This document shows positions 9,817 through 19,996 of a stretch of 64,000 nucleotides of DNA, one piece after another. The position numbers and the translations under genes are program-made. Position 1 is the first letter of the stretch. Each line of letters starts with the position of its first letter. The notes under the pieces are model-generated. The model saw nothing but the letters and a program-made list of their open reading frames with translations, searched no databases and was not told the origin of the DNA. The stretch is from Mangrovibacter yixingensis (GTDB taxonomy: Bacteria > Pseudomonadota > Gammaproteobacteria > Enterobacterales > Enterobacteriaceae): NCBI RefSeq assembly GCF_020523985.1, contig NZ_JAIVKM010000001.1:558001-622000 (forward strand), given 5' to 3'.

Positions 9817-11352
9817 TTAGCGTTTACGGCGCCCCAGGCTCCAAACCAGTACCGCGAAACCAGCCAACAAAGAGAGCAGCCATACACTCCAGTTGCCGAA
9901 CCGTGCATAAGGTGTCAGGCCACGAGTGGGCGTGACGGTGGCATCCAGCACCTGGCGGGTAAACTGCGGGATAATCGCCTGCACATCGCCATCAGGTTTG
10001 ACTACAGCAGTTACACCATTGTTGGTGCTTCTCAGAAGTGGGCGAGCCAGTTCCAGTGCACGCATCCGGGCCATCTGGAAATGCTGCCATGGGCCAATTG
10101 AATGACCAAACCAGGCATCATTTGAGACGGTTAGCAGAAAATCAGTATCCGGGCGGAAGTTGTCGCGCACCTGTTCGCCAAGAATGATTTCATAGCAAAT
10201 AGCGGTGGTAAGCTTGTAACCATTCGCTTCCAGTGGCTTCTGTTTATAAGGCCCACGGCTGAATGACGACATGGGTAAGTCAAAGAACGGTGCCAGCGGG
10301 CGCAAAATGGATTCCAGTGGGACAAACTCCCCAAAGGGAACCAAATGATTCTTGTTATACCTGTCGGTTGAGAAATAGTTATAAGGGTTGCCTTTCCCAA
10401 GTGTAATCACTGTATTGTAGGTATCGTAACGGTTTTGTTTATTCAGGCGGGCGTCCACGATACCGGTAATAAGTGCGGTGTTATGTGCCTGATAAGTATC
10501 ATCTAACTGATGCAAAAATCGTTGCTGGTTAACTTCAAGATCACTGATTGCCGATTCCGGCCAGATAACCAGGCGTGCTTTACCTACCCAGGGTGAACTG
10601 AGGTCGACATAGGTTTGCAGGCTGTGCAGCAACTGGCCTTCATCCCACTTCATTGACTGGGGAATATTGCCCTGAACCAGAGCAACATTGACGGCTCGTT
10701 CAGGCTGAGCCTGGAACCATGTGATGTAACGCAAGGGCCAGGGCAACACTAATAACACGCACGCTGCGACCAATGAACGCCAGCTTTTTTTTGCAATTGC
10801 AAACGCCAGAAACCCTGTGAGCATTACCAGTAAAAAAGTAATGCCTTCCACCCCGGTAATAGGTGCCAGCCCTTTTAGTGGCCCGTCTATCTGGCTGTAG
10901 CCAAATTGCAACCATGGGAAACCGGTCAGCACCCATCCGCGCAGAAACTCGGTGACTTGCCAGAGTGCCGGGCTTGCCAGTACCAACCGCCATAATGTAG
11001 TGGATGGCAGGAGCCGGCTAAGAAGGCCGCTGAATAGAGCCATAAACAGTGAAAGCCAGGCTGCCAGCAAGATAACCAGGAAGATATTAACCGGGCCAGG
11101 CATGCCACCGAATTGAGCAATACTGACGTAAACCCAGTTAACTCCGGTACCAAACAGGCCAAAGCCCCAGGCAAAACCTATGGCAGCACTTTGCCATGGG
11201 CGGCGGTTCAGCGTGAGCAAATGCAGGCCAGTGAGCGAAATAATCGCCGCAGGCCAGAAATCATAAGGAGAAAAGGCCAGCGTGCCGCAGGCCCCGAAAA
11301 GTAACGCCAGCAGCAGCCGTTGCCACTGGCGAGACAAAAAGGCGAATGCCAT
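9817..11352 (-). CDS. lnt: Lnt, apolipoprotein N-acyltransferase
   Basis: Inner-membrane enzyme that adds the third acyl chain to the N-terminal cysteine of lipoproteins, allowing Lol-dependent sorting. The 511-residue protein has several N-terminal membrane helices, a periplasmic nitrilase-like domain and a C-terminal helix before RRKR. The catalytic triad is visible: Glu266 in WPESAI, Lys334 in [12 protein letters not shown] and Cys386 in AICYEII. The ATG at 11352 is chosen ([10 protein letters not shown]); a TTG directly upstream, abutting the corC stop, is also possible. Confidence 0.97.
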   Translation of the reverse strand: MAFAFLSRQWQRLLLALLFGACGTLAFSPYDFWPAAIISLTGLHLLTLNRRPWQSAAIGFAWGFGLFGTGVNWVYVSIAQFGGMPGPVNIFLVILLAAWLSLFMALFSGLLSRLLPSTTLWRLVLASPALWQVTEFLRGWVLTGFPWLQFGYSQIDGPLKGLAPITGVEGITFLLVMLTGFLAFAIAKKSWRSLVAACVLLVLPWPLRYITWFQAQPERAVNVALVQGNIPQSMKWDEGQLLHSLQTYVDLSSPWVGKARLVIWPESAISDLEVNQQRFLHQLDDTYQAHNTALITGIVDARLNKQNRYDTYNTVITLGKGNPYNYFSTDRYNKNHLVPFGEFVPLESILRPLAPFFDLPMSSFSRGPYKQKPLEANGYKLTTAICYEIILGEQVRDNFRPDTDFLLTVSNDAWFGHSIGPWQHFQMARMRALELARPLLRSTNNGVTAVVKPDGDVQAIIPQFTRQVLDATVTPTRGLTPYARFGNWSVWLLSLLAGFAVLVWSLGRRKR

Positions 11353-11355
11353 CAA

Positions 11356-12234
11356 TTATTCTTCCACTGTAGGCGCCGGAGAGTCATCCGGAATACGGAC
11401 ATGAACCTGAATAATACGGCGGCTGTCAGCCATGGCAACTTTGAACTGGTAACCGTCAATGTCAATCGTTTCGCCACGGGCTGGCAGGTGACCAAATGCC
11501 TGCATCACCAGACCACCAATTGTATCGACCTCTTCGTCACTGTATTGCGTGCTGAAGGTGTCGTTGAAATCTTCAATTGAAGCCAGTGCGCGCACGGTCC
11601 AGGTGTGGCGACTTAACTGGCGAAAATCGATATCTTCTTCTTCGTCGTACTCGTCTTCAATTTCGCCGACAATCAGCTCGAGGATATCTTCAATAGTTAC
11701 AAGGCCGGAAACACCGCCAAATTCATCAATAACGATAGCCATGTGGTAACGCTGAGAACGAAACTCTTTGAGCATACGGTCTACACGTTTACTCTCAGGC
11801 ACAACAACGGCAGGCCGTAACACTTTATCCATGCTAAATGGCTCAGAATCACTGCGCATAAAAGGCAGCAAATCTTTTGCCATCAAAATCCCTTCAATGT
11901 GATCTTTGTCTTCACTGATTACCGGAAAACGGGAGTGTGCGGATTCAATAATGACATCCAGACATTCATCAAGAGGTTGATTTCGTTTGAGGGTGACCAT
12001 TTGTGAGCGGGGAATCATAATATCGCGAACTCGCTGGTCTGCGATGTCCATTACCCCTTCGAGCATATCCCGTGTATCCTGGTCGATAAGCTCATTTTGT
12101 TCAGAATCACGAATTAGCGCCAGCAGCTCATCCCGGTTTTTGGGCTCGCCATGGAAAAGCTGGCTGAGGATCAGGGAAAAGAAACCCTTTTTACTGTGAG
12201 GCGTGTCGCTACTGTGTGAATTATCGTCGCTCAT
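11356..12234 (-). CDS. corC: CorC (YbeX), CBS-domain protein
   Basis: Cytosolic protein of 292 residues, the same length as E. coli CorC. It was linked to magnesium/cobalt efflux and, as YbeX, to ribosome and RNA metabolism with YbeY and PhoL. It has two CBS domains (about residues 70-190, starting at [15 protein letters not shown]), a very acidic stretch [12 protein letters not shown], and a CorC_HlyC domain to the end. Its stop abuts lnt. The gap to ybeY is 102 bases. Confidence 0.95.
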   Translation of the reverse strand: MSDDNSHSSDTPHSKKGFFSLILSQLFHGEPKNRDELLALIRDSEQNELIDQDTRDMLEGVMDIADQRVRDIMIPRSQMVTLKRNQPLDECLDVIIESAHSRFPVISEDKDHIEGILMAKDLLPFMRSDSEPFSMDKVLRPAVVVPESKRVDRMLKEFRSQRYHMAIVIDEFGGVSGLVTIEDILELIVGEIEDEYDEEEDIDFRQLSRHTWTVRALASIEDFNDTFSTQYSDEEVDTIGGLVMQAFGHLPARGETIDIDGYQFKVAMADSRRIIQVHVRIPDDSPAPTVEE

Positions 12235-12336
12235 GGCGGTGATTTTGGGTTCCTGTATCAGTTTAAAAATAACCGGCCCGGAGCAAACTCACCCGGCCGG
12301 AAACCATCTTCATTGAAGAATAACAGCAAAACGCCG

Positions 12337-12804
12337 TTATTCTTTCTCGGAAATGTACGGGTCAGCATAGCCAAGAGCAAGCATTATCTCTGTTTCCAGA
12401 CTTTCCATCTCTTCAGCTTCATCATCTTCAATGTGATCGTAACCCAGCAAGTGCAGGCAACCATGCACTACCATATGCGCCCAGTGTGCTTCGGTAGTGA
12501 TTTCCTGCTCTTGTGCTTCACGCTCAACAACCTGGCGGCAAATCACCAGATCGCCCAACAATGGCATTTCAATGCCAGGCGGGGCTTCAAATGGAAAAGA
12601 GAGAACATTGGTTGGCCGGTCTTTGCCGCGATAAGTATGATTCAGCTCATGGCTTTCCGCTTCATCAACCAGGCGGACAGTGATTTCCGCCTCTTCCTGA
12701 AATTGCAGAATCGCAGCATCAGCCCAGCGCTGGAATGCGGCTTCATCTGGCAGCCCCTGGTTGTTCTCACAGGCTAGCTGGAGATCGACTATCACCTTGC
12801 TCAT
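12337..12804 (-). CDS. ybeY: YbeY, endoribonuclease / rRNA maturation factor
   Basis: Single-strand endoribonuclease needed for 16S rRNA 3'-end maturation and 70S quality control. The product is 155 residues, the E. coli length. The UPF0054 zinc motif is intact: [15 protein letters not shown] (HxxxHxxxxxH), preceded by NVLSFPFE. The start overlaps the phoL stop by 4 bases, indicating coupling. Confidence 0.97.
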   Translation of the reverse strand: MSKVIVDLQLACENNQGLPDEAAFQRWADAAILQFQEEAEITVRLVDEAESHELNHTYRGKDRPTNVLSFPFEAPPGIEMPLLGDLVICRQVVEREAQEQEITTEAHWAHMVVHGCLHLLGYDHIEDDEAEEMESLETEIMLALGYADPYISEKE

Positions 12805-13862
12805 TTATTCTCCTGCAGGCTGTTTTGGGCAGCCAGCGCTTCACGTTTACGCGCTTCGGCAAGTTCTGCTTTGCGTTTCTGGTCGGCTTCTTCCCATGCT
12901 TCATAAGCATTCACAATACGGGCAACCACCGGGTGGCGGACCACGTCTTCACTGTGGAAGAAGTTAAAACTAATTTCATCGACCTCAGACAGCACTTCAA
13001 TCGCATGACGCAGACCAGATTTGGTATTACGTGGTAAGTCTATTTGGGTGACATCCCCGGTAATAACGGCTTTGGAGTTAAAACCGATACGTGTCAGGAA
13101 CATTTTCATCTGCTCAATGGTGGTGTTCTGGCTTTCATCAAGAATAATGAATGCATCATTGAGGGTACGCCCGCGCATGTAAGCCAGTGGGGCAACTTCA
13201 ATAACATTGCGCTCCATAAGCTTTTCGACCCGCTCAAAACCAAGCATTTCAAACAGCGCGTCGTACAGCGGACGCAAGTAAGGGTCTACTTTCTGGCTTA
13301 AATCACCGGGTAAGAACCCCAGTTTTTCACCCGCTTCCACTGCCGGGCGGGTCAGCAGAATACGGCGAATCTCCTGGCGCTCCAGGGCATCTACCGCAGC
13401 AGCGACAGCAAGGTAGGTTTTACCGGTACCGGCAGGGCCAATACCAAAGGTAATATCATGGTCAAGGATATGGGCGATATATTGCGCCTGGTTTGGCGTG
13501 CGGGGTTTAATAACACCGCGTTTGGTCTTGATATTAATGGCTTTGCCGTATTCCGGCACACTTTCAGCCGCTTGTTCCAGGACCCGAAATTCTTTAATCG
13601 CCAGGTGAATATGCTCCGGGTCAATGTCTTTCGTCTGGCCGCGTACCGGGGCGGTATCAACATACAGGTGGCGCAGAATATCTGCCGCAGCATTGATGAC
13701 CAGAGTGCCTCCGGTCAGTTTAAAATGGTTGTCACGGCGGTTAATTTCGATACCTAACCGGCGCTCCAGATGTTTGATGTTGTCATCAAACGGGCCACAT
13801 AAGCTCAACAGCCGTTGATTGTCTGCTGGCTCCAGCGTTAATTCGCGTGTTTCGATATTCAA
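12801..13862 (-). CDS. phoL: PhoL (YbeZ), PhoH-family ATPase
   Basis: PhoH-like P-loop ATPase, possibly RNA-associated, functionally linked to YbeY. Walker [12 protein letters not shown] and Walker [13 protein letters not shown] are visible, with the family stretch [14 protein letters not shown] start it at a TTG codon at 13862 (353 residues, [15 protein letters not shown]); AGAGGA lies just upstream and the alignment to E. coli YbeZ begins exactly there. An ATG 17 codons upstream would add unmatched residues. It heads phoL-ybeY-corC-lnt. Confidence 0.92.
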   Translation of the reverse strand: MNIETRELTLEPADNQRLLSLCGPFDDNIKHLERRLGIEINRRDNHFKLTGGTLVINAAADILRHLYVDTAPVRGQTKDIDPEHIHLAIKEFRVLEQAAESVPEYGKAINIKTKRGVIKPRTPNQAQYIAHILDHDITFGIGPAGTGKTYLAVAAAVDALERQEIRRILLTRPAVEAGEKLGFLPGDLSQKVDPYLRPLYDALFEMLGFERVEKLMERNVIEVAPLAYMRGRTLNDAFIILDESQNTTIEQMKMFLTRIGFNSKAVITGDVTQIDLPRNTKSGLRHAIEVLSEVDEISFNFFHSEDVVRHPVVARIVNAYEAWEEADQKRKAELAEARKREALAAQNSLQENK

Positions 13863-14035
13863 ACTTATCCTCTGGGTCACACAGGGCCTGTTAGCAAAGA
13901 AGATGCACCGCACATGATGGGCGGCATATGAAATTATTCCTGTCCGTTAGGCCGGACACAACACTTAAGGCGGATATGGGGATAGATTGCGAAGAATGCA
14001 AGGGGAACTGGCCCTGTGAAAGGGCCAGACCTGAA

Positions 14036-15460
14036 TCAGGGTTGCCAGGTACCCACACCCAGTTCATTTTCTTTACGGGTACGGGCAATCACAGACGCCG
14101 GAGATTCGGTGATACGTAACCCCATTTCGTCTTCAGTGCGCACCACTTTTCCGCGCAATGAGTTGGGGAAAACATCAACAATTTCGACATCAACAAACTT
14201 ACCAATCATATCCGGTGAGCCTTCAAAGTTAACTACCCGGTTATTTTCAGTACGCCCCGACAGCTCCATAATATTTTTGCGCGAAGTTCCTTCGACCAGA
14301 ATACGCTGTGTAGTGCCCAGCATACGGCGGCTCAAAGCCATCGCTTGTTGGTTAATCCGTTCTTGCAGGATCCACAAACGCTGTTTTTTCACCTCTTCGC
14401 TGACATCATCAACCATATCAGCTGCCGGTGTGCCTGGGCGTGCAGAGAAGATAAAACTGAAGCTCATGTCAAAATTAACATCGGCAATCAGTTTCATTGT
14501 TTGCTCGAAATCTTGTTCAGTTTCCCCAGGGAAACCAACGATAAAATCGGAACTGATTTGGATATCCGGCCGTGCCGCTCGCAGTTTGCGAATGATGGCT
14601 TTATATTCCAGCGCAGTATGCGTGCGCCCCATCATCGTCAGTACGCGGTCAGCACCACTTTGTACAGGCAGGTGCAGGAAGCTCACCAGTTCTGGCGTAT
14701 CACGGTAGACTTCAATGATATCGTCAGTGAACTCAATGGGGTGGCTGGTGGTAAACCGAATGCGGTCAATACCGTCAATTGCGGCAACCAGACGCAACAG
14801 CTCTGCAAAAGTGCAGATACCGCCATCAAAGGTAGGGCCGCGATAGGCGTTGACGTTTTGACCTAACAAGTTAACTTCACGCACACCTTGTGCGGCAAGC
14901 TGGGCGATTTCCAGCAGGATGTCATCACTTGGGCGGTTTACTTCTTCGCCGCGGGTATAAGGCACCACACAGTAAGTACAGTATTTGTTACAGCCTTCCA
15001 TAATAGAAACGAATGCTGTAGGCCCTTCTGCACGAGGTTCTGGCAGGCGGTCAAACTTTTCGATTTCCGGGAAGCTGATATCCAGCACAGGGCTACGTGT
15101 GCCACTGACTTGTTTGATCATCTCGGGCAGGCGGTGCAGGGTTTGTGGCCCAAAAATAATATCGACATAATGGGCTCGCTGGCGAATATGCTCGCCTTCC
15201 TGCGATGCCACACAACCGCCAACACCAATGATCAGCTCAGGATTTTTGTCTTTTAATGTTTTCCAGCGGCCTAACTGATGGAAAACCTTCTCCTGTGCCT
15301 TTTCACGAATTGAACAGGTATTCAGCAGCAGAACATCTGCTTCTTCAGCCACTTCGGTCAGAGTAAAACCGTGAGTGGTCTCCAGCAGACTGGCCATCTT
15401 CGATGAATCGTATTCGTTCATCTGACAGCCCCAGGTTTTGATATGCAGTTTTTTTGTCAT
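14036..15460 (-). CDS. miaB: MiaB, tRNA methylthiotransferase
   Basis: Radical-SAM enzyme that adds a methylthio group to i6A37 of tRNAs reading UNN codons. It is 474 residues, as in E. coli. Cysteines of the N-terminal UPF0004 domain are at residue 12 ([11 protein letters not shown]), in [12 protein letters not shown] and in GVGGCVAS. The radical-SAM cluster is in [20 protein letters not shown]-terminal TRAM domain follows. A hairpin CTGGCCCT/AGGGCCAG (14008-14028) lies after the stop without a T tract. The start faces ubiF across 144 bases. Confidence 0.97.
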   Translation of the reverse strand: MTKKLHIKTWGCQMNEYDSSKMASLLETTHGFTLTEVAEEADVLLLNTCSIREKAQEKVFHQLGRWKTLKDKNPELIIGVGGCVASQEGEHIRQRAHYVDIIFGPQTLHRLPEMIKQVSGTRSPVLDISFPEIEKFDRLPEPRAEGPTAFVSIMEGCNKYCTYCVVPYTRGEEVNRPSDDILLEIAQLAAQGVREVNLLGQNVNAYRGPTFDGGICTFAELLRLVAAIDGIDRIRFTTSHPIEFTDDIIEVYRDTPELVSFLHLPVQSGADRVLTMMGRTHTALEYKAIIRKLRAARPDIQISSDFIVGFPGETEQDFEQTMKLIADVNFDMSFSFIFSARPGTPAADMVDDVSEEVKKQRLWILQERINQQAMALSRRMLGTTQRILVEGTSRKNIMELSGRTENNRVVNFEGSPDMIGKFVDVEIVDVFPNSLRGKVVRTEDEMGLRITESPASVIARTRKENELGVGTWQP

Positions 15461-15604
15461 TGACTCATTGCTCAGTTAACGCCAGGAATGCAGGGCGCGT
15501 ATTGTAATGCTTTGGCGCTGTTGTGACCAGTAGGTGAGAGACAGACAGCGCACAGGATTGAAAATCCGGTACACTTAGCCCATGTGTGCTAAGGATAATT
15601 AACC

Positions 15605-16780
15605 ATGACGAATCTATCCACAGACGTTGCGATTATTGGCGGCGGTATGGTTGGGGCGGCACTGGCCCTGGGGCTTGCCCAAAATGGCTTTGAAGTTGCG
15701 CTGATTGAGCAGCAAATGCCGGCTGTTTTTAACCCGGAATTGCCCCCTGATGTGCGGGTCTCTGCTGTCAGTGCTGCGTCCATCGCTTTATTAAATAGCC
15801 TTGGTGTCTGGCAGTCAGTTACTGCCATGCGCAGCCATCCCTGGTGTGAACTGGAAACCTGGGAGTGGGAGAATGCCCGGGTACTCTTTTCTGCCAGGGA
15901 ATTAGGTGTGCCAGTTTTAGGGCATATGGTTGAAAACCCTGTGTTACAACGTGCATTGTGGGATGCGGTTTCGTCGCATCCGGCCGTTGCGTGTTTCTGC
16001 CCTGCAACGTTAAGCGCACTATCAGTGGTGGATGATGGTCAGCAACTGGTGCTTAGTTCCGGTGAGGTGATTAACGCGCGGTTAGTGGTGGGGGCAGATG
16101 GAGCGCATTCAAAAGTGCGCGAGATGGCTGGTATCGGTATTCATGGTTGGGCCTATGATCAGTCCTGTATGCTCATTACCGTAAAACGCCCGCAGGAATC
16201 TGGCGAACGAACCTGGCAACACTTCACACCCGATGGGCCGCGAGCCTGGTTACCGTTAATGGGTAATTACGGCTCTGTCGTTTGGTATGACAAGCCTGCA
16301 CGTATTCAGGCTTTAAATAAAATGCCTTTGTCACAACTGGCGAGTGAAATTCGTGCCTATTTCCCGGCACGCATTGGCGAGCCAGAGCCGGTTGCCAGGG
16401 GGGCATTCCCGCTGGTTCGACGCCATGCCTGGCGCTATGTCAAACAAGGTGTCGCGCTGATTGGTGATGCAGCACACACTATCCATCCGCTGGCGGGGCA
16501 GGGGGTTAACCTTGGGTACCGTGATGTTGATGCATTACTTGATGTGCTGATCAATGCCCGTAGTTATGGTGAAGATTGGGCATCCCAAAAAGTGTTGTTA
16601 CGTTACCAGGCTCGTCGCTACCCGGACAACGTATTAATGCAAACCGGGATGGATCTGTTCTACGCTGGTTTTTCTAACCAACTGGGGCCTGTAAAACTGT
16701 TACGTAATTTAGGTTTGATGGCGGCTGAGAAAGCCGGGAAGGTCAAATCGCAGGTGCTGAAATATGCGATTGGTTTGTAA
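15605..16780 (+). CDS. ubiF: UbiF, 3-demethoxyubiquinol 3-hydroxylase
   Basis: FAD monooxygenase performing the last ring hydroxylation of aerobic ubiquinone synthesis. It is 391 residues. The N-terminal dinucleotide fold VAIIGGGMVGAALALGLAQNG is followed by LVVGADGAHSKVRE (the DG motif) and GDAAHTIHPLAGQGVNLG (FAD/GD motif). The motif set would also fit UbiH or VisC; position between miaB and the Gln/Met tRNA cluster identifies UbiF. A TGCCCGG/CCGGGCA hairpin follows the stop at 16797-16819. Confidence 0.95.
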   Translation: MTNLSTDVAIIGGGMVGAALALGLAQNGFEVALIEQQMPAVFNPELPPDVRVSAVSAASIALLNSLGVWQSVTAMRSHPWCELETWEWENARVLFSARELGVPVLGHMVENPVLQRALWDAVSSHPAVACFCPATLSALSVVDDGQQLVLSSGEVINARLVVGADGAHSKVREMAGIGIHGWAYDQSCMLITVKRPQESGERTWQHFTPDGPRAWLPLMGNYGSVVWYDKPARIQALNKMPLSQLASEIRAYFPARIGEPEPVARGAFPLVRRHAWRYVKQGVALIGDAAHTIHPLAGQGVNLGYRDVDALLDVLINARSYGEDWASQKVLLRYQARRYPDNVLMQTGMDLFYAGFSNQLGPVKLLRNLGLMAAEKAGKVKSQVLKYAIGL

Positions 16781-16886
16781 CTGGCGTTGAACGTCATGCC
16801 CGGTAGTGATTGCCGGGCAATATTGTAGCCGGTTATTCACTGACTATTCGCTAAAACAACAGAGGTCGCTAATAAACAACAGATGC

Positions 16887-16914
16887 AAAAAAAGCCCGAT
16901 AAACGGGCTTTTTT
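16887..16914. terminator. Bidirectional terminator between ubiF and the tRNA cluster
   Basis: AAAAAAAGCCCG, a 5-base loop and CGGGCTTTTTT form a stem with T tracts on both strands. It ends the minus-strand tRNA transcript just after the last Gln tRNA and can stop ubiF from the other side. Confidence 0.85.
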
Positions 16915-16920
16915 ATTGAG

Positions 16921-16994
16921 TGGCTGGGGTACAGGGATTCGAACCCCGGATGGCGGAATCAGAATCCGCTGCCTTACCGCTTGGCGATACCCCA
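16921..16994 (-). tRNA. glnX: tRNA-Gln (CUG)
   Basis: 74-base cloverleaf with encoded CCA, T-loop GGTTCGAATCC and anticodon CTG in loop TTCTGAT. It is the last gene of the cluster and is identical to the next copy (17027-17100). Confidence 0.96.
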
Positions 16995-17026
16995 ACAGGT
17001 GCGTTACGTATAACGTCTTTTAAATT

Positions 17027-17100
17027 TGGCTGGGGTACAGGGATTCGAACCCCGGATGGCGGAATCAGAATCCGCTGCCTTACCGCTTGGCGATACCCCA
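17027..17100 (-). tRNA. glnV: tRNA-Gln (CUG)
   Basis: Second identical 74-base copy with anticodon CTG and encoded CCA. It corresponds by position to the E. coli amber-suppressor locus supE (glnV). Confidence 0.96.
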
Positions 17101-17106
17101 AGAAAA

Positions 17107-17183
17107 TGGTGGCTACGACGGGAATCGAACCTGTGACCCCAGCATTATGAGTGCTGTGCTCTAACCAGCTGAGCTACGTAGCC
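17107..17183 (-). tRNA. metU: tRNA-Met, elongator (CAU)
   Basis: 77 bases with encoded CCA, anticodon CAT in the loop CTCATAA, and elongator-type acceptor stem GGCTACG. Identical to the copy at 17521-17597. Confidence 0.96.
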
Positions 17184-17220
17184 AAATTGTATTGCTATTG
17201 ACCAGCCTGAAGAAAACGAC

Positions 17221-17295
17221 TGGCTGGGGTACCTGGATTCGAACCAGGGAATGCCGGTATCAAAAACCGGTGCCTTACCGCTTGGCGATACCCCA
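17221..17295 (-). tRNA. glnW: tRNA-Gln (UUG)
   Basis: 75 bases with encoded CCA and anticodon TTG in loop TTTTGAT. It differs from the CUG copies in the anticodon stem and T stem. Confidence 0.96.
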
Positions 17296-17332
17296 ACGAC
17301 TGACGCGTATCCACGCAGGAGTCGCAAAAAAA

Positions 17333-17407
17333 TGGCTGGGGTACCTGGATTCGAACCAGGGAATGCCGGTATCAAAAACCGGTGCCTTACCGCTTGGCGA
17401 TACCCCA
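17333..17407 (-). tRNA. glnU: tRNA-Gln (UUG)
   Basis: Second identical 75-base UUG copy, encoded CCA. Confidence 0.96.
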
Positions 17408-17427
17408 TCCGACAACGCTAACGGAAA

Positions 17428-17512
17428 TGGTGCGGGAGGCGAGACTTGAACTCGCACACCTTGCGGCGCCAGAACCTAAATCTGGTGCGTCTACCAATTT
17501 CGCCACTCCCGC
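17428..17512 (-). tRNA. leuW: tRNA-Leu (UAG)
   Basis: 85 bases with encoded CCA and the long class II variable arm. Anticodon is TAG, from ACCAGATTTAGGTTCTGG. Confidence 0.96.
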
Positions 17513-17520
17513 AAAAAAGA

Positions 17521-17597
17521 TGGTGGCTACGACGGGAATCGAACCTGTGACCCCAGCATTATGAGTGCTGTGCTCTAACCAGCTGAGCTACGTAGCC
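17521..17597 (-). tRNA. metT: tRNA-Met, elongator (CAU)
   Basis: First gene of the seven-tRNA transcript; 77 bases with encoded CCA, anticodon CAT. Confidence 0.96.
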
Positions 17598-17627
17598 ATC
17601 TTTTTTTCGCGTTACCTTATCGGCGTT

Positions 17628-17665
17628 GCGGGGCGCATTATGCGTATTGGGCCTTGCAGCGTCAA
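17628..17665 (-). promoter_or_regulatory. Promoter of the tRNA cluster
   Basis: On the minus strand TTGACG (17660-17665) and ATAATG (17636-17641) are 18 bases apart, followed by a GC-rich discriminator CGCCCCGC. Such discriminators mark stable-RNA promoters under stringent (ppGpp/DksA) control. The rest of the 422-base gap to asnB holds the asnB terminator and nothing else I recognise. Confidence 0.8.
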
Positions 17666-17962
17666 CACATTTTTTCCCGAAAAGTGGCTATGAATGTCTG
17701 TTTGACTATCTTGCGAACGACTTGGCGTGATAATCAACAAAATTTAGCGGTTTTTATTAGGCGGCTGGTTAAAAAGCCATCATTATCAGTAAGCAAAGTT
17801 TTCACCTGATGGTGGCGGTGCTATGAAAAACAGACACTACAGAACCGTGTTACCTGGCAAAACCGGGCAATAAGGGAAACCTGATTGCAGATATAAGAGG
17901 GCATGACGAGGGGGATTTTTGCTGGGCACAATAATGGGTTAATCGCTGTAGCCACAACAATG

Positions 17963-17987
17963 AAAAATGCCCGCTGTCGCGGGCATT
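17963..17987 (-). terminator. Rho-independent terminator of asnB
   Basis: Minus-strand stem AATGCCCGC/GCGGGCATT with a 4-base loop, then TTTTCATTG. Confidence 0.8.
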
Positions 17988-18019
17988 GAATATTACATTA
18001 AGCAGCAAAGTTTCTGTGC

Positions 18020-19684
18020 TTATTTGTATGCAGACTGGTGCACACCAACAGCACGGCCAGATGGATCGTTCATAGCTTTGAATGATTCATCCCATTCAAT
18101 GGCTTTGGCAGAAGAGCAGGCAACTGACGGGCCACCAGGTACACATTCAGCTGCGCTTGGTACCGGGAACAGTTCTTCAAAAATTTCACGGTACAAGTAA
18201 CCTTCTTTTGACGTCGGTGTGTTGTACGGGAAACGGAAGTGCGCAGTTTCCAGTTGCTGGTCTGTAATTTGTTCAGCAGCAACTTCTTTCAGTGTGTCAA
18301 TCCAGCTATAGCCAACACCGTCGGAGAACTGCTCTTTCTGGCGCCATGCCACACTGGCTGGCAGATAGGATTCAAAACATTCGCGCAGAATGTGTTTTTC
18401 CATTTTGCCGTTACCGCACATTTTATCTTGCGGGTTGATACGCATTGCCACATCGAGGAATTTTTTATCCAGGAAGGGCACACGTGCTTCCACACCCCAT
18501 GCAGACATGGCTTTGTTCGCACGTGCACAGTCGAACATATGCAGAGCCTGCAGTTTACGTACGGTTTCTTCATGCAGTTCTTTGGCATTTGGCGCTTTAT
18601 GGAAGTAGAGGTAACCACCAAATACTTCATCAGAGCCTTCACCGGACAGCACCATTTTTATGCCCATCGCTTTGATTTTACGTGACATCAGGTACATTGG
18701 CGTTGATGCGCGAATAGTGGTGACATCATAAGTTTCAATGTGATAAATGACATCGCGAATGGCGTCCAGGCCTTCCTGCACAGTGAAGTGAATTTCATGG
18801 TGCACAGTACCCAGATGGTCAGCAACTTCCTGCGCTGCTTTCAGGTCAGGAGATCCTTCCAGACCCACTGCGAATGAGTGCAGTTGCGGCCACCAGGCTT
18901 CGCTGCGTTCCTGATCTTCTACGCGGCGTGCGGCAAATTTCTTGGTGATAGCAGAAATAACAGATGAATCCAGGCCACCAGACAACAGTACACCGTAGGG
19001 AACGTCTGACATCAAATGGCTTTTTACAGAATCTTCCAGCGCCTGGCGTAATTCATTTTTGTCCGTTACGTTGTCTTTAACGGCATCGTAATCAAACCAG
19101 TCACGCTGATAATACTGACGAATTTCACCGTCTTTGCTCCACAGGTAGCTTCCCGGAGGGAATTCGCTGATGGTGCGGCAAACCGGTACCAGCGCTTTCA
19201 TTTCTGACGCAACATAGAAGTTACCGTGTTCGTCGTGGCCCATATACAGCGGAATAATACCAATGTGGTCGCGGCCAATCAGGTAAGCATCTTGTTCACT
19301 GTCGTACAGTGCAAAGGCGAACATGCCCTGCAGATCATCCAGGAATTCTGGGCCTTTTTCTTTGTACAGCGCCAAAATGACTTCGCAGTCTGAGCCTGTC
19401 TGGAATGCATAGCGGTCAGCATATTCAGCACGCAGAGCCTGGTGGTTGTAAATTTCACCATTGACTGCCAGAGCATGGGTGTGTTCCGGGTTGTACAGTG
19501 GCTGGGCACCGGCGTTAACGTCCACAATAGACAGGCGCTCATGAGCAAGAATTGCTTTATCACAGGCGTAAACACCAGACCAGTCTGGGCCGCGATGGCG
19601 CATCAGGCGGGATAACTCCAGTGCTTTTTTTCGTAATTCAGCCGGGTCGGTTTTAATATCCAGCACACCAAAAATCGAACACAT
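18020..19684 (-). CDS. asnB: AsnB, asparagine synthetase B (glutamine-hydrolysing)
   Basis: Makes asparagine from aspartate, ATP and glutamine. It is 554 residues, the E. coli length. Cys2 after Met1 (MCSIFGVLDIK) is the nucleophile of the N-terminal Ntn glutaminase domain, with LMRHRGPDWSG and VNGEIYNHQALR. The C-terminal synthetase domain has the PP-loop VLLSGGLDSSVISAI and SGEGSDEVFGGYLYFHKAP. The 312 bases upstream are AT-rich and hold the promoter and the nagD terminator. Confidence 0.98.
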   Translation of the reverse strand: MCSIFGVLDIKTDPAELRKKALELSRLMRHRGPDWSGVYACDKAILAHERLSIVDVNAGAQPLYNPEHTHALAVNGEIYNHQALRAEYADRYAFQTGSDCEVILALYKEKGPEFLDDLQGMFAFALYDSEQDAYLIGRDHIGIIPLYMGHDEHGNFYVASEMKALVPVCRTISEFPPGSYLWSKDGEIRQYYQRDWFDYDAVKDNVTDKNELRQALEDSVKSHLMSDVPYGVLLSGGLDSSVISAITKKFAARRVEDQERSEAWWPQLHSFAVGLEGSPDLKAAQEVADHLGTVHHEIHFTVQEGLDAIRDVIYHIETYDVTTIRASTPMYLMSRKIKAMGIKMVLSGEGSDEVFGGYLYFHKAPNAKELHEETVRKLQALHMFDCARANKAMSAWGVEARVPFLDKKFLDVAMRINPQDKMCGNGKMEKHILRECFESYLPASVAWRQKEQFSDGVGYSWIDTLKEVAAEQITDQQLETAHFRFPYNTPTSKEGYLYREIFEELFPVPSAAECVPGGPSVACSSAKAIEWDESFKAMNDPSGRAVGVHQSAYK

Positions 19685-19951
19685 ACACTTCTCCGTTTTA
19701 CCGAACTGGGCGGTGATGTTGTCTTATATATATTGTGCAGCAAACCCTGTTTACCGCATTCCGTAAGTAAGAAAATGCCCCAATGTGCAAAACGGTGCAA
19801 GCCTTTTCAGGGTTCAAAAAATAAAAGTTAACCTGTCGCTGCAGAAAAGTGATTTTCTGCATGATTTTTGATTTGGCTATTATTGAATCTTCATTATTTT
19901 CTATTTTTTATTAGATAAACAATAATTGTGCTGTTTTGGTGCGCAGGTAAC

Positions 19952-19973
19952 AAAAACGGCGCATGGGCGCCGT
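19952..19973 (-). terminator. Rho-independent terminator of the nag operon
   Basis: Minus-strand stem ACGGCGC/GCGCCGT with a 4-base loop followed by TTTTTG. A run of nine G (19982-19990) sits between the nagD stop and this stem. Confidence 0.75.
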
Positions 19974-19996
19974 CAGATGTCGGGGGGGGGTGAGAC

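Noticed and set aside
14008-14028. Hairpin after miaB as a terminator
   Set aside because: An 8-base stem is present, but no T tract follows on either strand.
19982-19990. Run of nine G near nagD as a phase-variable tract
   Set aside because: It lies between the nagD stop and its terminator, not in a coding frame or promoter, so slippage would have no obvious effect. It could also be a sequencing artefact.
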